A stretch of 5,859 nt of DNA from Planctomycetales bacterium. GTDB lineage: Bacteria > Planctomycetota > Planctomycetia > Planctomycetales > Planctomycetaceae. A program made the translations under genes and the position numbers. This document shows positions 1 to 5,859 of the stretch, in pieces (positions within the stretch are counted from its first letter, which is position 1; the number at the start of each line of letters is the position of its first letter). The DNA lies in the NCBI GenBank assembly GCA_020050375.1, contig JAGVKR010000153.1:1-5859 (forward strand), read 5' to 3'. The notes under the pieces are model-generated. The model was not told where the DNA came from. It saw only the letters and a program-made list of their open reading frames with translations, and ran no database searches.

Positions 1-3000
1 ACTATCGCGACCCGAGGGCCAAGCCGAGCCAGGCGGCCGGATCGCGCGTCGGGATCGCGATCGAACTGCTCCTGGTGAACAAGATTCGCCAGCGCGTCTC
101 CGATTGGCGCGAGGCGGGATACCCCGGTGCGACGCGGACCACGGTCGAGCTGCTGCGCTGGTGGCGGCGCGAGGGACGAGAGCAGCGGCTGTTCTTTGCG
201 CAGATCGAAGCAGCCGAAACGATTCTCTTTCTCACCGAGGCCCGCGCCGATCTGCTGCAGGGAATCGGCATTCCGGTCGATCAGCCGGGAGAAGAGGGTT
301 TGGCCCGCGGCTTCACGGCGTTCAAGCGCTACGCATGCAAAATGGCGACCGGGTCGGGGAAAACGACCGTCATGGGGATGCTCGCGGCCTGGAGCATTCT
401 CAATAAGGTCAACAACAGAAGCGACGCCCGCTTTTCGGATGCCGTGCTCGTCGTCTGCCCCAATGTGACGATTCGCCAGCGGTTGCAGGAACTTGATCCG
501 GAATTCGGCGAGGCAAGCCTGTACCGCTCGCGCGATCTGGTGCCGCCGCATTTGCTGCCGCAGTTGACGCAGGGCAAGGTGCTCGTTCGAAACTGGCACG
601 TTTTCGAGCCGCAGGGAGTGCAGACTGGTGGTACGACGGCTCGCGTCGTTAAGGCGGGGGTTCCCGTGCGGATCCGCGAGACGATTCACATCGGCAAAAA
701 GACAACTACGGCGCGCGGCAAGCGCTACCTGACAATGGCCGAATACGAGCGGCAGTCGGGATTGGGGTTGCTGACCGTCCTCAATGAGAATCGTGACGAC
801 TCGGGGAATCTCGAAACGGTGCAGGTCGAGTCGGAACGGTACGTCGAGAGCGATACGTCCCTATTGAACCGTGTGCTGGGGCGCGACATCGGCGGCAAGC
901 AGAACCTGCTGGTGATGAACGACGAGGCGCACCACGCTTACCGCATTCGCCGCCCCGAAGCGGACGATGATGAAGACGACACATTCGGGGATGACAGCGA
1001 CGCCGAAGAGTACTTCAAAGAGGCGACAATCTGGATCGAAGGGCTCGACCGGATCCACAAGCAACGGGGGATCAACTTCTGCGTCGACCTCTCGGCCACG
1101 CCGTATTTTCTGGGTCGGGTCGGGCAGGAGACGAATCGGCCGTTTCCGTGGGTCGTCAGTGATTTTGGATTGGTCGACGCAATTGAAGCGGGGCTGGTGA
1201 AGATTCCGCAACTCGCGGTTCGGGACACAACAGGCGCGGCGATCCCCGGCTACTTCAATATCTGGCACTGGATCATGCCGCAGCTCACGGCGGCCGAGCG
1301 GGGCGGCAAACGAGCCGATCCCAAGCCCGAGGCGATCCTCAAGTACGCGCATCATCCGATCGCGATGCTTGGGGGATTATGGGAAGAGCGGCGGCAGGAA
1401 TTGGCGCAGGGAGACGACCCGCGCCCCCCGGTGTTCATCATCGTCTGCAAAAATACGAAGCTGGCGAAAGTTGTCTTCGAGTGGCTTGCCGAAGATAAGC
1501 GACCAACTGGAATACCTCCCTCGAAGCTGGAGGGATTTCGCAATCGCGACGGCCACGAATATACGATCCGTGTCGATTCGAAAGTCGTTCACGAAACCGA
1601 CAGCGAGGGAGCCAAGAACGACGAGTCGCGGTGGATGCGGTTCACGCTCGACAGTGTGGGGAAGCGCTACTGGCCGGTCGACAAACAGGGGCGGCCGATC
1701 TATCCCGCAGGATTTGCCGAGCTGGCCACGAAGCTGGAGCGTCCGCTGCACCCGCCGGGGCGCGACGTGCGGTGTATCGTGAGCGTCGGCATGCTGACCG
1801 AAGGATGGGATTGCAACACGGTCACACACATCGTGGGATTGCGGCCGTTCCTGTCGCAACTGCTGTGCGAGCAGGTGGTGGGACGGGGGCTGAGGCGGTT
1901 CAACTACCGCGATTTCACCGACGATGGCCGGCTGACCGAGGAAGTCGCCAAAGTGTTCGGGGTGCCGTTCGAAGTGATCCCGATGAAGGCGAACCCCGTC
2001 GGCCCGTCCAAACCGCCGGAGCGACGGTATCACGTCCATGCGATTCCCTCGAAGTCTCAGTACGAGATTCGCTTCCCGCGCGTGGAGGGATACACGCAGG
2101 CGATCCGAAATCGGATTGCGGTCGATTGGGACAGCGTGCCTCCCTTGCAGCTGCTTCCCAATCAGATTCCTCCGTTCGTTGAAGTGAAGGCTCTGAGCGT
2201 CAACAACGCGGGGCGGATGTCGCTGTCGGGGCCGGGGAGCATCGACGAGGTATCGCTGCGGAATTTTCGCGAACAGCATCGGCTTCAGGAGACTGTGTTC
2301 GATCTGGCGGGGGCCCTGACGCGCGAGTACTTGAAGCTCGGACATTGCGAAGCGCCGGCGCACGTGCTGTTTCCGCAAGTGGCGGCGATCGTCCGGCAGT
2401 TCATCGAAAAGAAGGTGGTCGCCCACTCACCTGCTGACAAGAAGGACCTGTCTCTCGCCCCTTACTACGGGTGGGCGATCGAGCGGCTGCGCGACGCGAT
2501 CCGGCCCGACACGGCGGAAGGCGAAACACCGGAGGTGCCGCTCTATGAAATTCACCGCGGCCCTGGGTCTACTGCCGATGTCGATTTCTGGACGAGCCGC
2601 GACGTGCGAGAGGTGCTGAAGTCGCACGTGAACTACGTCGTGGCTGACACGCGACGGTGGGAACAGTCGGCCGCGTTCTACATCGACAGCAGCAAGCACG
2701 TCGCGGCGTTTGTGAAGAATGCGGGACTGGGTTTTGCGATCCCCTATTTTCACAATGGGCAGATGCACGATTATCTGCCCGACTTCCTGATCCGCCTGGA
2801 AGGGGATTCTCCGCGGCACCTCATCCTTGAGACCAAGGGATTCGATTTGCTGGCGGAAGTGAAGAAGGCGGCGGCCGAGCGGTGGGTCGCTGCCGTGAAC
2901 GCCGACGCCAGGTACGGGAAATGGATGTATGCGATGGTGCGGAACGTCGAGGATGTTTCCCCGCTGATCACGGCGGCAGCGAAGGGGAATGCGGTCGCGG

Positions 3001-3029
3001 GTTTGGTGACACAATCCGTTGGGAAGTGA
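1..3029 (+). CDS. Type III restriction-like DEAD/DEAH helicase-nuclease (Res subunit, BPTD_3080-like), 5' partial
   Basis: This is probably the restriction subunit of a restriction-modification system: an ATP-driven DNA translocase fused to a nuclease, acting on foreign DNA in the cytoplasm. Residues are numbered from the GTG at 75. Walker A is ATGSGKTT at 91-98 and the Walker B/DEAH box is DEAH at 283-286. DLSATP (338-343) is motif III, MLTEGWDCNTVTHIVG (573-588) covers motif V, and QVVGRGLRR (600-608) is the arginine-finger motif VI. Near the C-terminus, PDF (902-904) followed by LETKG (918-922) gives a PD-(D/E)xK signature with D903, E919 and K921. No key residue is missing. A very acidic insert (295-312) follows the DEAH box. 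The GTG at 75 yields 984 residues, but the same frame is open back to position 3 and that stretch reads as ordinary protein, so the real start is probably upstream of the window. Assignment to the BPTD_3080-type family is from memory of its features; a generic type III Res-like protein is the alternative. No methyltransferase is visible here. Confidence 0.92.
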   Translation, partial: YRDPRAKPSQAAGSRVGIAIELLLVNKIRQRVSDWREAGYPGATRTTVELLRWWRREGREQRLFFAQIEAAETILFLTEARADLLQGIGIPVDQPGEEGLARGFTAFKRYACKMATGSGKTTVMGMLAAWSILNKVNNRSDARFSDAVLVVCPNVTIRQRLQELDPEFGEASLYRSRDLVPPHLLPQLTQGKVLVRNWHVFEPQGVQTGGTTARVVKAGVPVRIRETIHIGKKTTTARGKRYLTMAEYERQSGLGLLTVLNENRDDSGNLETVQVESERYVESDTSLLNRVLGRDIGGKQNLLVMNDEAHHAYRIRRPEADDDEDDTFGDDSDAEEYFKEATIWIEGLDRIHKQRGINFCVDLSATPYFLGRVGQETNRPFPWVVSDFGLVDAIEAGLVKIPQLAVRDTTGAAIPGYFNIWHWIMPQLTAAERGGKRADPKPEAILKYAHHPIAMLGGLWEERRQELAQGDDPRPPVFIIVCKNTKLAKVVFEWLAEDKRPTGIPPSKLEGFRNRDGHEYTIRVDSKVVHETDSEGAKNDESRWMRFTLDSVGKRYWPVDKQGRPIYPAGFAELATKLERPLHPPGRDVRCIVSVGMLTEGWDCNTVTHIVGLRPFLSQLLCEQVVGRGLRRFNYRDFTDDGRLTEEVAKVFGVPFEVIPMKANPVGPSKPPERRYHVHAIPSKSQYEIRFPRVEGYTQAIRNRIAVDWDSVPPLQLLPNQIPPFVEVKALSVNNAGRMSLSGPGSIDEVSLRNFREQHRLQETVFDLAGALTREYLKLGHCEAPAHVLFPQVAAIVRQFIEKKVVAHSPADKKDLSLAPYYGWAIERLRDAIRPDTAEGETPEVPLYEIHRGPGSTADVDFWTSRDVREVLKSHVNYVVADTRRWEQSAAFYIDSSKHVAAFVKNAGLGFAIPYFHNGQMHDYLPDFLIRLEGDSPRHLILETKGFDLLAEVKKAAAERWVAAVNADARYGKWMYAMVRNVEDVSPLITAAAKGNAVAGLVTQSVGK

Positions 3030-3092
3030 GAATCGCTGGCTGTGCGTTCGTTGTCGTATGGGCGCTTGTCGGGGATGAGCGTCGAGGATGAC

Positions 3093-3170
3093 GCCTCTTG
3101 TCCCTGGCGGGACCCGCGCTGCGCGAGAGAGGGCTGGGGAGAGAGTCGAAAGGAGAGAGTTGTCAGGGGG
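3093..3170. repeat. Decayed interspersed-repeat-like element with a three-way-junction fold
   Basis: An outer stem CCTCT (3094-3098)/AGAGG (3128-3132) encloses two short hairpins: GTCCC (3100-3104)/GGGAC (3109-3113) and CGCG (3115-3118)/CGCG (3122-3125). A purine-rich tract with repeated GAGAG units follows, to about 3170. On the minus strand it reads as CTCTCCCCAGCCCTCTC-like text, resembling the CCCTCTCCC-rich short repeats often seen between planctomycete genes. The stems are read directly; membership in a repeat family is from memory and was not checked against a genome. The right boundary is approximate. Confidence 0.4.
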
Positions 3171-3307
3171 CAGGGCAACCGGGACCGCGTACCGCAGTTC
3201 GCGCGCGTGCTCAATCGTCACCGCCTGTCTGCACTATGCCAGCGAAGCGTTGAAGAGTGAGCGCGTCTACCTCGCGGTTCATTGAGGCGTGCGATTGTGC
3301 CACGATC

Positions 3308-3336
3308 TTGATTCGTGGGCCGAAACCCCGTAATGT
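3308..3336 (+). promoter_or_regulatory. Weak sigma70-like promoter candidate for the DUF1549 gene
   Basis: TTGATT at 3308-3313 matches four of six bases of the -35 consensus. With a 17-base spacer it is followed by TAATGT at 3331-3336, which matches only three of six at -10. The AT-rich run TATGCATAT at 3336-3344 is an alternative melting region. Transcription from here would give a leader of about 100 bases containing the dyad at 3355-3383. This is weak evidence, since planctomycete promoters are poorly predicted from the E. coli consensus. Confidence 0.2.
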
Positions 3337-3354
3337 ATGCATATGAGTTTATGC

Positions 3355-3383
3355 GTCTGCCGATCATCATGCTGATCGCAGAC
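3355..3383. promoter_or_regulatory. 29-base dyad in the leader of the DUF1549 gene
   Basis: GTCTG (3355-3359) pairs with CAGAC (3379-3383), and CGATCA (3361-3366) pairs with TGATCG (3373-3378). This gives an 11-bp stem interrupted only by an unpaired C at 3360, around a 6-base loop. It ends 61 bases before the ATG at 3445 and lies just downstream of the promoter candidate. It could be a repressor operator or a leader RNA hairpin. No U-tract follows it, so a terminator is unlikely. The pairing is seen directly; the role is inferred. Confidence 0.4.
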
Positions 3384-3444
3384 TCCCGCCTTGTCGCGCC
3401 CGCCTGTGGATCATCCCCGATCGACCAGTTATTCGGACCAACGC

Positions 3445-5082
3445 ATGCGGATCAGCGCGCTTTCCTGCCTGTTCGTCATAGTCGCCCTTGGGTTGGGTGA
3501 CCTTTCAGTCCGAGCGGACGATCTGCTCCCGCCCGACCGGCCCGTTGACGTCGTCGTCGATTTCTACATCGACGCCAAGCTTGCTGCTGAAAACCTCGCC
3601 GCGGCCCCGCCGGCCGACGATGCCAACTTCATTCGGCGGGTGACGCTCGACCTGGCGGGGCGAGTTCCGGCTTCATCCGAAGTCCAGGCGTACTTGCAGT
3701 CGTCCGAGCCCGACAAAAAATCCTGGCTCGTCGATCGGCTCCTCGCGAGTCCCGATTTTCCGTACCACCAGCGGAATGAGTTCGATCTCGTGCTGATGGC
3801 GGGGAAGGGGAGCCCCGAGTGGCGCGCGTGGCTGCTCATGGTGCTTGTGGAGAACCGCCCCTGGCCGCAGATGTTTCGCGACCTGATGCTGGCTCGCGAA
3901 GACGACCCGAACCATAAGAACGCCCTCGCGTTTCTCAAAACGCGGGCCACGAACATCGACGACCTGACGAACGACACCAGCAAGATTTTCTTCGGGGTCA
4001 GCATCAACTGCGCCAAGTGCCACGACCATCCGCTCGTCCTCGACTGGACGCAGGACCATTACTTCGGGATGGCGTCGTTCTTCAATCGCACGTATCTCAC
4101 CAAGAAAAACTTTCTGGCCGAGCGCGACGACGGCGTGCTCAAGTTCCGCACGACCGCCGGCGAAGAGAAGCAGGCGAGCCTGATGTTCCTCACCGGCAAG
4201 GCGATCGACGAACCGCAATTGGCCGCGCTGAGCGACGACCAGAAAAAAGCCGCCGAAGAAAAGCAGAAGGCCGACCAGGAGCGCGAGACGCCTCCCGAAC
4301 CGCCGGCCTTCAGCCGCCGGGCGCAGTTCGTCGAGGTCGCGCTGCAGCCCAATCCCAGCGCGTTCTTTCCGAAGGCGTTCGTCAATCGCATTTGGGCCCG
4401 CCTGCTCGGGACGGGGCTCGTGACGCCTCTCGATCAGATGCACTCCGAAAACAAGCCCAGTCATCCCGAGCTATTGGCGTGGTTGGCGCGCGACGTCGAA
4501 ACGCACAACTACGACCTCAAGCGGCTGATCCGTGGCCTCGTGCTGAGCCGCGCCTATGCGCGCTCCAGTCGCTGGGAGACGCCGGGCGAACGTCCTTCCG
4601 ATCGGTTGTTCGCCGTCGCCGTCCCCCGTCCGCTCACGCCGGCGCAGTTTTCGCTGTCGCTCTCGATCGCCACGGCGAATCCGCTGGAGCTCGCCGCGGC
4701 GATCGGCAAGCCCGAAGAGTGGGTCAATCGTCGGCGGGACTTCGAGACGCAAGCCGACAAGTTCGCCGCGCAGGTCGAAATTCCCGGAGAAAATTTTCAA
4801 GTCGGCGTCAGCGAGGCGATGCTCTTCAGCAACAGCCCGCAGATCGAAGCCGAGTATTTGCGCGATTCCACCGATCGGTTGCCCGGCACGCTCAAAGCGA
4901 TCAGCGATCGCCCGCAGATGATCCAAACGGCGTTCATGGCCCTCTTTTCGCGGGCCGCTCAGGCCGAAGAGGTCGAGGCGATCTCGGCCTATCTCGCCGC
5001 GCGCGAAGATCGTCCGCTGCCGGCGCTGCAGCAGATGTTGTGGTCGCTGGTCACCAGCGGCGAATTCCGGTTCAATTATTGA
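3445..5082 (+). CDS. Secreted DUF1549/DUF1553 planctomycete protein with a CxxCH motif
   Basis: This is a 545-residue exported protein of unknown biochemical role. The ATG at 3445 is preferred because it begins a signal peptide: MRIS, a hydrophobic core at about 4-18, and a likely cleavage after VRA (residue 24). The frame is open back to a TTG at 3391, but that extension would bury the leader, and no good Shine-Dalgarno supports either start. Residues about 36-215 match DUF1549, including FIRRVTLDLAGRVPAS (62-77) and the CxxCH motif C189-A-K-C192-H193 in a CHDHP context, as expected for a c-type haem site or metal site. A charged linker (about 262-288) leads to DUF1553 (about 291-545), including FVNRIWARLLGTGLV (312-326). 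Family members often have more N-terminal cytochrome or sugar-binding modules; here the domain pair stands alone. The DUF1501 gene follows on the same strand after 103 bases and is its usual partner. The domain calls are confident, the function is not. Confidence 0.9.
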   Translation: MRISALSCLFVIVALGLGDLSVRADDLLPPDRPVDVVVDFYIDAKLAAENLAAAPPADDANFIRRVTLDLAGRVPASSEVQAYLQSSEPDKKSWLVDRLLASPDFPYHQRNEFDLVLMAGKGSPEWRAWLLMVLVENRPWPQMFRDLMLAREDDPNHKNALAFLKTRATNIDDLTNDTSKIFFGVSINCAKCHDHPLVLDWTQDHYFGMASFFNRTYLTKKNFLAERDDGVLKFRTTAGEEKQASLMFLTGKAIDEPQLAALSDDQKKAAEEKQKADQERETPPEPPAFSRRAQFVEVALQPNPSAFFPKAFVNRIWARLLGTGLVTPLDQMHSENKPSHPELLAWLARDVETHNYDLKRLIRGLVLSRAYARSSRWETPGERPSDRLFAVAVPRPLTPAQFSLSLSIATANPLELAAAIGKPEEWVNRRRDFETQADKFAAQVEIPGENFQVGVSEAMLFSNSPQIEAEYLRDSTDRLPGTLKAISDRPQMIQTAFMALFSRAAQAEEVEAISAYLAAREDRPLPALQQMLWSLVTSGEFRFNY

Positions 5083-5095
5083 GAGCGTGAGTGTT

Positions 5096-5156
5096 TGTAG
5101 TGTGGACTTCAGTCCACACGAAATGTCGTATCGTGTTGGCTGAAGCCTACACTACA
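5096..5156. repeat. Pair of 24-base palindromic repeats in inverted orientation
   Basis: Copy 1 (5096-5119) contains a perfect hairpin: GTGTGGACT (5100-5108), loop TC, AGTCCACAC (5111-5119). Copy 2 (5133-5156), read on the minus strand, matches copy 1 at 20 of 24 positions. It also forms a hairpin, GTGTTGGCT/AGCCTACAC (5133-5141/5144-5152), with one mismatch. A 13-base spacer (5120-5132) separates them. One of the differing base pairs is compensatory: A5106-T5113 in copy 1 is replaced by a G-C pair (C5146-G5139 on the plus strand) in copy 2. The layout resembles REP/BIME-type elements. It lies entirely between the DUF1549 and DUF1501 genes, so it may affect termination, RNA processing or mRNA stability in that operon. 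Similar short palindromes are, from memory, common between planctomycete genes. Confidence 0.75.
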
Positions 5157-5185
5157 TTCTGGTTTGCGAAGAGGCGAAGCGGAAT

Positions 5186-5859
5186 ATGAATCATCTCAAT
5201 CGCCGCCATTTCCTCGAAGCCGCATCGCTCGGCGCCACGGCGTTTGCGGCCGACATGACGTGGCTGAATGCCCTCAAGTCGCCGCTGCTGGCCGAGGAAA
5301 TCAAGCGGCAGGAAAAGCACGTGATCCTGCTCTGGCTGGCCGGCGGGGCGAGCCAGCTCGAAACATGGGACCCCAAGCCGGGGCGCGCCACCGGCTGGCC
5401 GTTCCGGGCCATCGACACGAACGTCCCCGGCATTCGCATCTCGGAACTGATGCCGAAGCTGGCCCAACGGCAGCACCACACGGCGATCATCCGTTCGCTC
5501 AACACGAAAAATGCCGATCACGGCGCCGCCGCCGACATGATGGACACCGGCCGTCCGATCGAACCGGGATTGATCTATCCCGATCTGGGGTCAGTCGTGG
5601 CCCGCGAGCTCGGTCGAGCCGACAGCCCGGTTCCCGATTACGTCTCGATGTACACTTCGACCGAAGGGCGGCGCAAGGGGGGGCCGGGATTCCTCGGCTC
5701 CCGCTATGCTCCCATGTTTCTCGACAGCGGGCTGATGCCCGAGAACATCCGCCGGCTCGAATCGATCAGCGATGTCGACCACAAAGAGCGGCTCGATCTG
5801 CGGAATATGCTCAACGCCCGCTTCGCCCGCGCCCGCGAGAACGGATCGCTGGGGAGCCA
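5186..5859 (+). CDS. DUF1501 family protein with a Tat signal, 3' partial
   Basis: The ATG at 5186 opens a frame that runs through the right edge (224 codons plus two bases). The N-terminus MNHLNRRHFLEAASLGATAF has a twin-arginine motif (R6-R7-H-F9-L10) followed by a mildly hydrophobic stretch, so export in folded form by the Tat pathway is likely. The family signature follows: VILLWLAGGASQLETWDPKP (46-65), NVPGIRISELMPKLA (79-93), IIRSLNT (101-107), NADHGAAADMMDTG (109-122) and YPDLGSVVA (131-139). DUF1501 proteins are, from family knowledge, related to the alkaline phosphatase/sulfatase superfamily, but their substrate is not established. The usual length is a little over 400 residues, so about half is present. 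GAGG (5171-5174) is too far from the ATG to be a normal Shine-Dalgarno; this does not argue against the start, given the leader. It is probably co-transcribed with the upstream DUF1549/DUF1553 gene. Confidence 0.92.
   Translation, partial: MNHLNRRHFLEAASLGATAFAADMTWLNALKSPLLAEEIKRQEKHVILLWLAGGASQLETWDPKPGRATGWPFRAIDTNVPGIRISELMPKLAQRQHHTAIIRSLNTKNADHGAAADMMDTGRPIEPGLIYPDLGSVVARELGRADSPVPDYVSMYTSTEGRRKGGPGFLGSRYAPMFLDSGLMPENIRRLESISDVDHKERLDLRNMLNARFARARENGSLGS

Larger units (their letters stand above)
3030..3444. other. 415-base intergenic region without a convincing gene
   Basis: Small open frames cross this stretch (for example 3042-3260, 3088-3285 and 3315-3500), but they overlap each other, are arginine-rich and resemble no family I know. 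The left third (about 3079-3170) is a GC-rich, purine-biased structured element described separately. The middle (about 3171-3300) shows no feature I can name. The right part (3301-3444) is relatively AT-rich around 3331-3351 and most likely carries the promoter and leader of the DUF1549 gene. No tRNA, CRISPR array or insertion-sequence end was seen. No clear terminator follows the restriction gene: the nearest hairpin, GCGTC/GACGC at 3079-3094, has only 5-bp arms and no U-tract. Confidence 0.6.

Noticed and set aside
1377..2426. A 349-codon open frame on the minus strand inside the restriction gene.
   Set aside because: It is antisense to clear helicase motifs, rich in Arg, His and Pro, with no recognisable domain; a shadow of the real gene.
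3079..3094. GCGTC/GACGC hairpin as a terminator of the restriction gene.
   Set aside because: It has only 5-bp arms, a 6-base loop and no T-run after it; too weak to call.
2427..3221. A 264-codon minus-strand frame across the end of the restriction gene and into the gap.
   Set aside because: Most of it is antisense to the nuclease domain and the rest covers the repeat-like element; no family resemblance.
3088..3285. A 65-codon plus-strand frame in the gap (begins MTPLVPGGTRAARERAG).
   Set aside because: The first half is simply the translation of the repeat-like element, and the remainder matches nothing I recognise.
3391..3444. TTG at 3391 as the start of the DUF1549 protein.
   Set aside because: It would place 18 polar residues in front of a normal signal peptide; the ATG at 3445 gives a typical exported N-terminus.
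3315..3500. A 61-codon plus-strand frame upstream of the DUF1549 gene.
   Set aside because: It overlaps the signal-peptide region of the DUF1549 gene in another frame and lacks a ribosome binding site or family resemblance.
4904..4911. GCGATCGC octamer, as in HIP1-type repeats.
   Set aside because: I noticed this one clear instance, inside a coding region of DNA where GATC and CGATCG are common through codon use; no pattern supports a repeat.
4017..5090. A 357-codon open frame on the plus strand overlapping the DUF1549 gene.
   Set aside because: It is arginine-rich, low-complexity text in a shifted frame of a recognisable gene, as expected from high-GC DNA with few stop codons; it shows no family resemblance.
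5096..5156. The paired palindromes as a CRISPR fragment or a rho-independent terminator.
   Set aside because: There are only two copies, in inverted orientation, without spacer-repeat periodicity, and no T-tract follows either hairpin.

Overview
The window looks like a high-GC chromosome segment from a planctomycete (Planctomycetota). The main reason is the pair of secreted-protein genes in the right half. One is a DUF1549/DUF1553 protein with a CxxCH motif, the other a DUF1501 protein with a twin-arginine leader. This pairing is characteristic of planctomycetes and related PVC bacteria, where it is often present in many copies. Near-absent Shine-Dalgarno sequences and short palindromic intergenic repeats fit the same origin. 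This assignment is inferred from gene content; no marker gene is present.

Layout. Positions 1-3029 hold the 3' part (probably nearly all) of a large DEAD/DEAH helicase-nuclease, resembling the Res subunit of type III restriction systems and, from memory, the BPTD_3080-type restriction endonucleases. All main superfamily 2 helicase motifs are visible, as is a C-terminal PD-(D/E)xK nuclease signature, so the enzyme looks intact. Its frame is open to the left edge, so the true start is outside the window, and any partner methyltransferase must also lie outside. Positions 3030-3444 are a 415-base gap with no convincing gene. The gap holds a decayed, GC-rich structured element that resembles an interspersed repeat, a weak promoter candidate and a 29-base dyad. 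Positions 3445-5082 encode the exported DUF1549/DUF1553 protein. Positions 5083-5185 hold a compact pair of inverted palindromes. From 5186 a Tat-exported DUF1501 protein runs off the right edge.

How the parts relate. The left gene is a defence (restriction) function. The right two genes form a same-strand, probably co-transcribed pair acting outside the cytoplasm; their biochemical role is not established. Nothing links the two halves functionally, so the window probably straddles a junction between an accessory defence locus and ordinary planctomycete genome. I see no clearly new multi-gene system here. The most worthwhile items are the double palindrome at 5096-5156, the dyad at 3355-3383 and the identity of the restriction gene's upstream partner.
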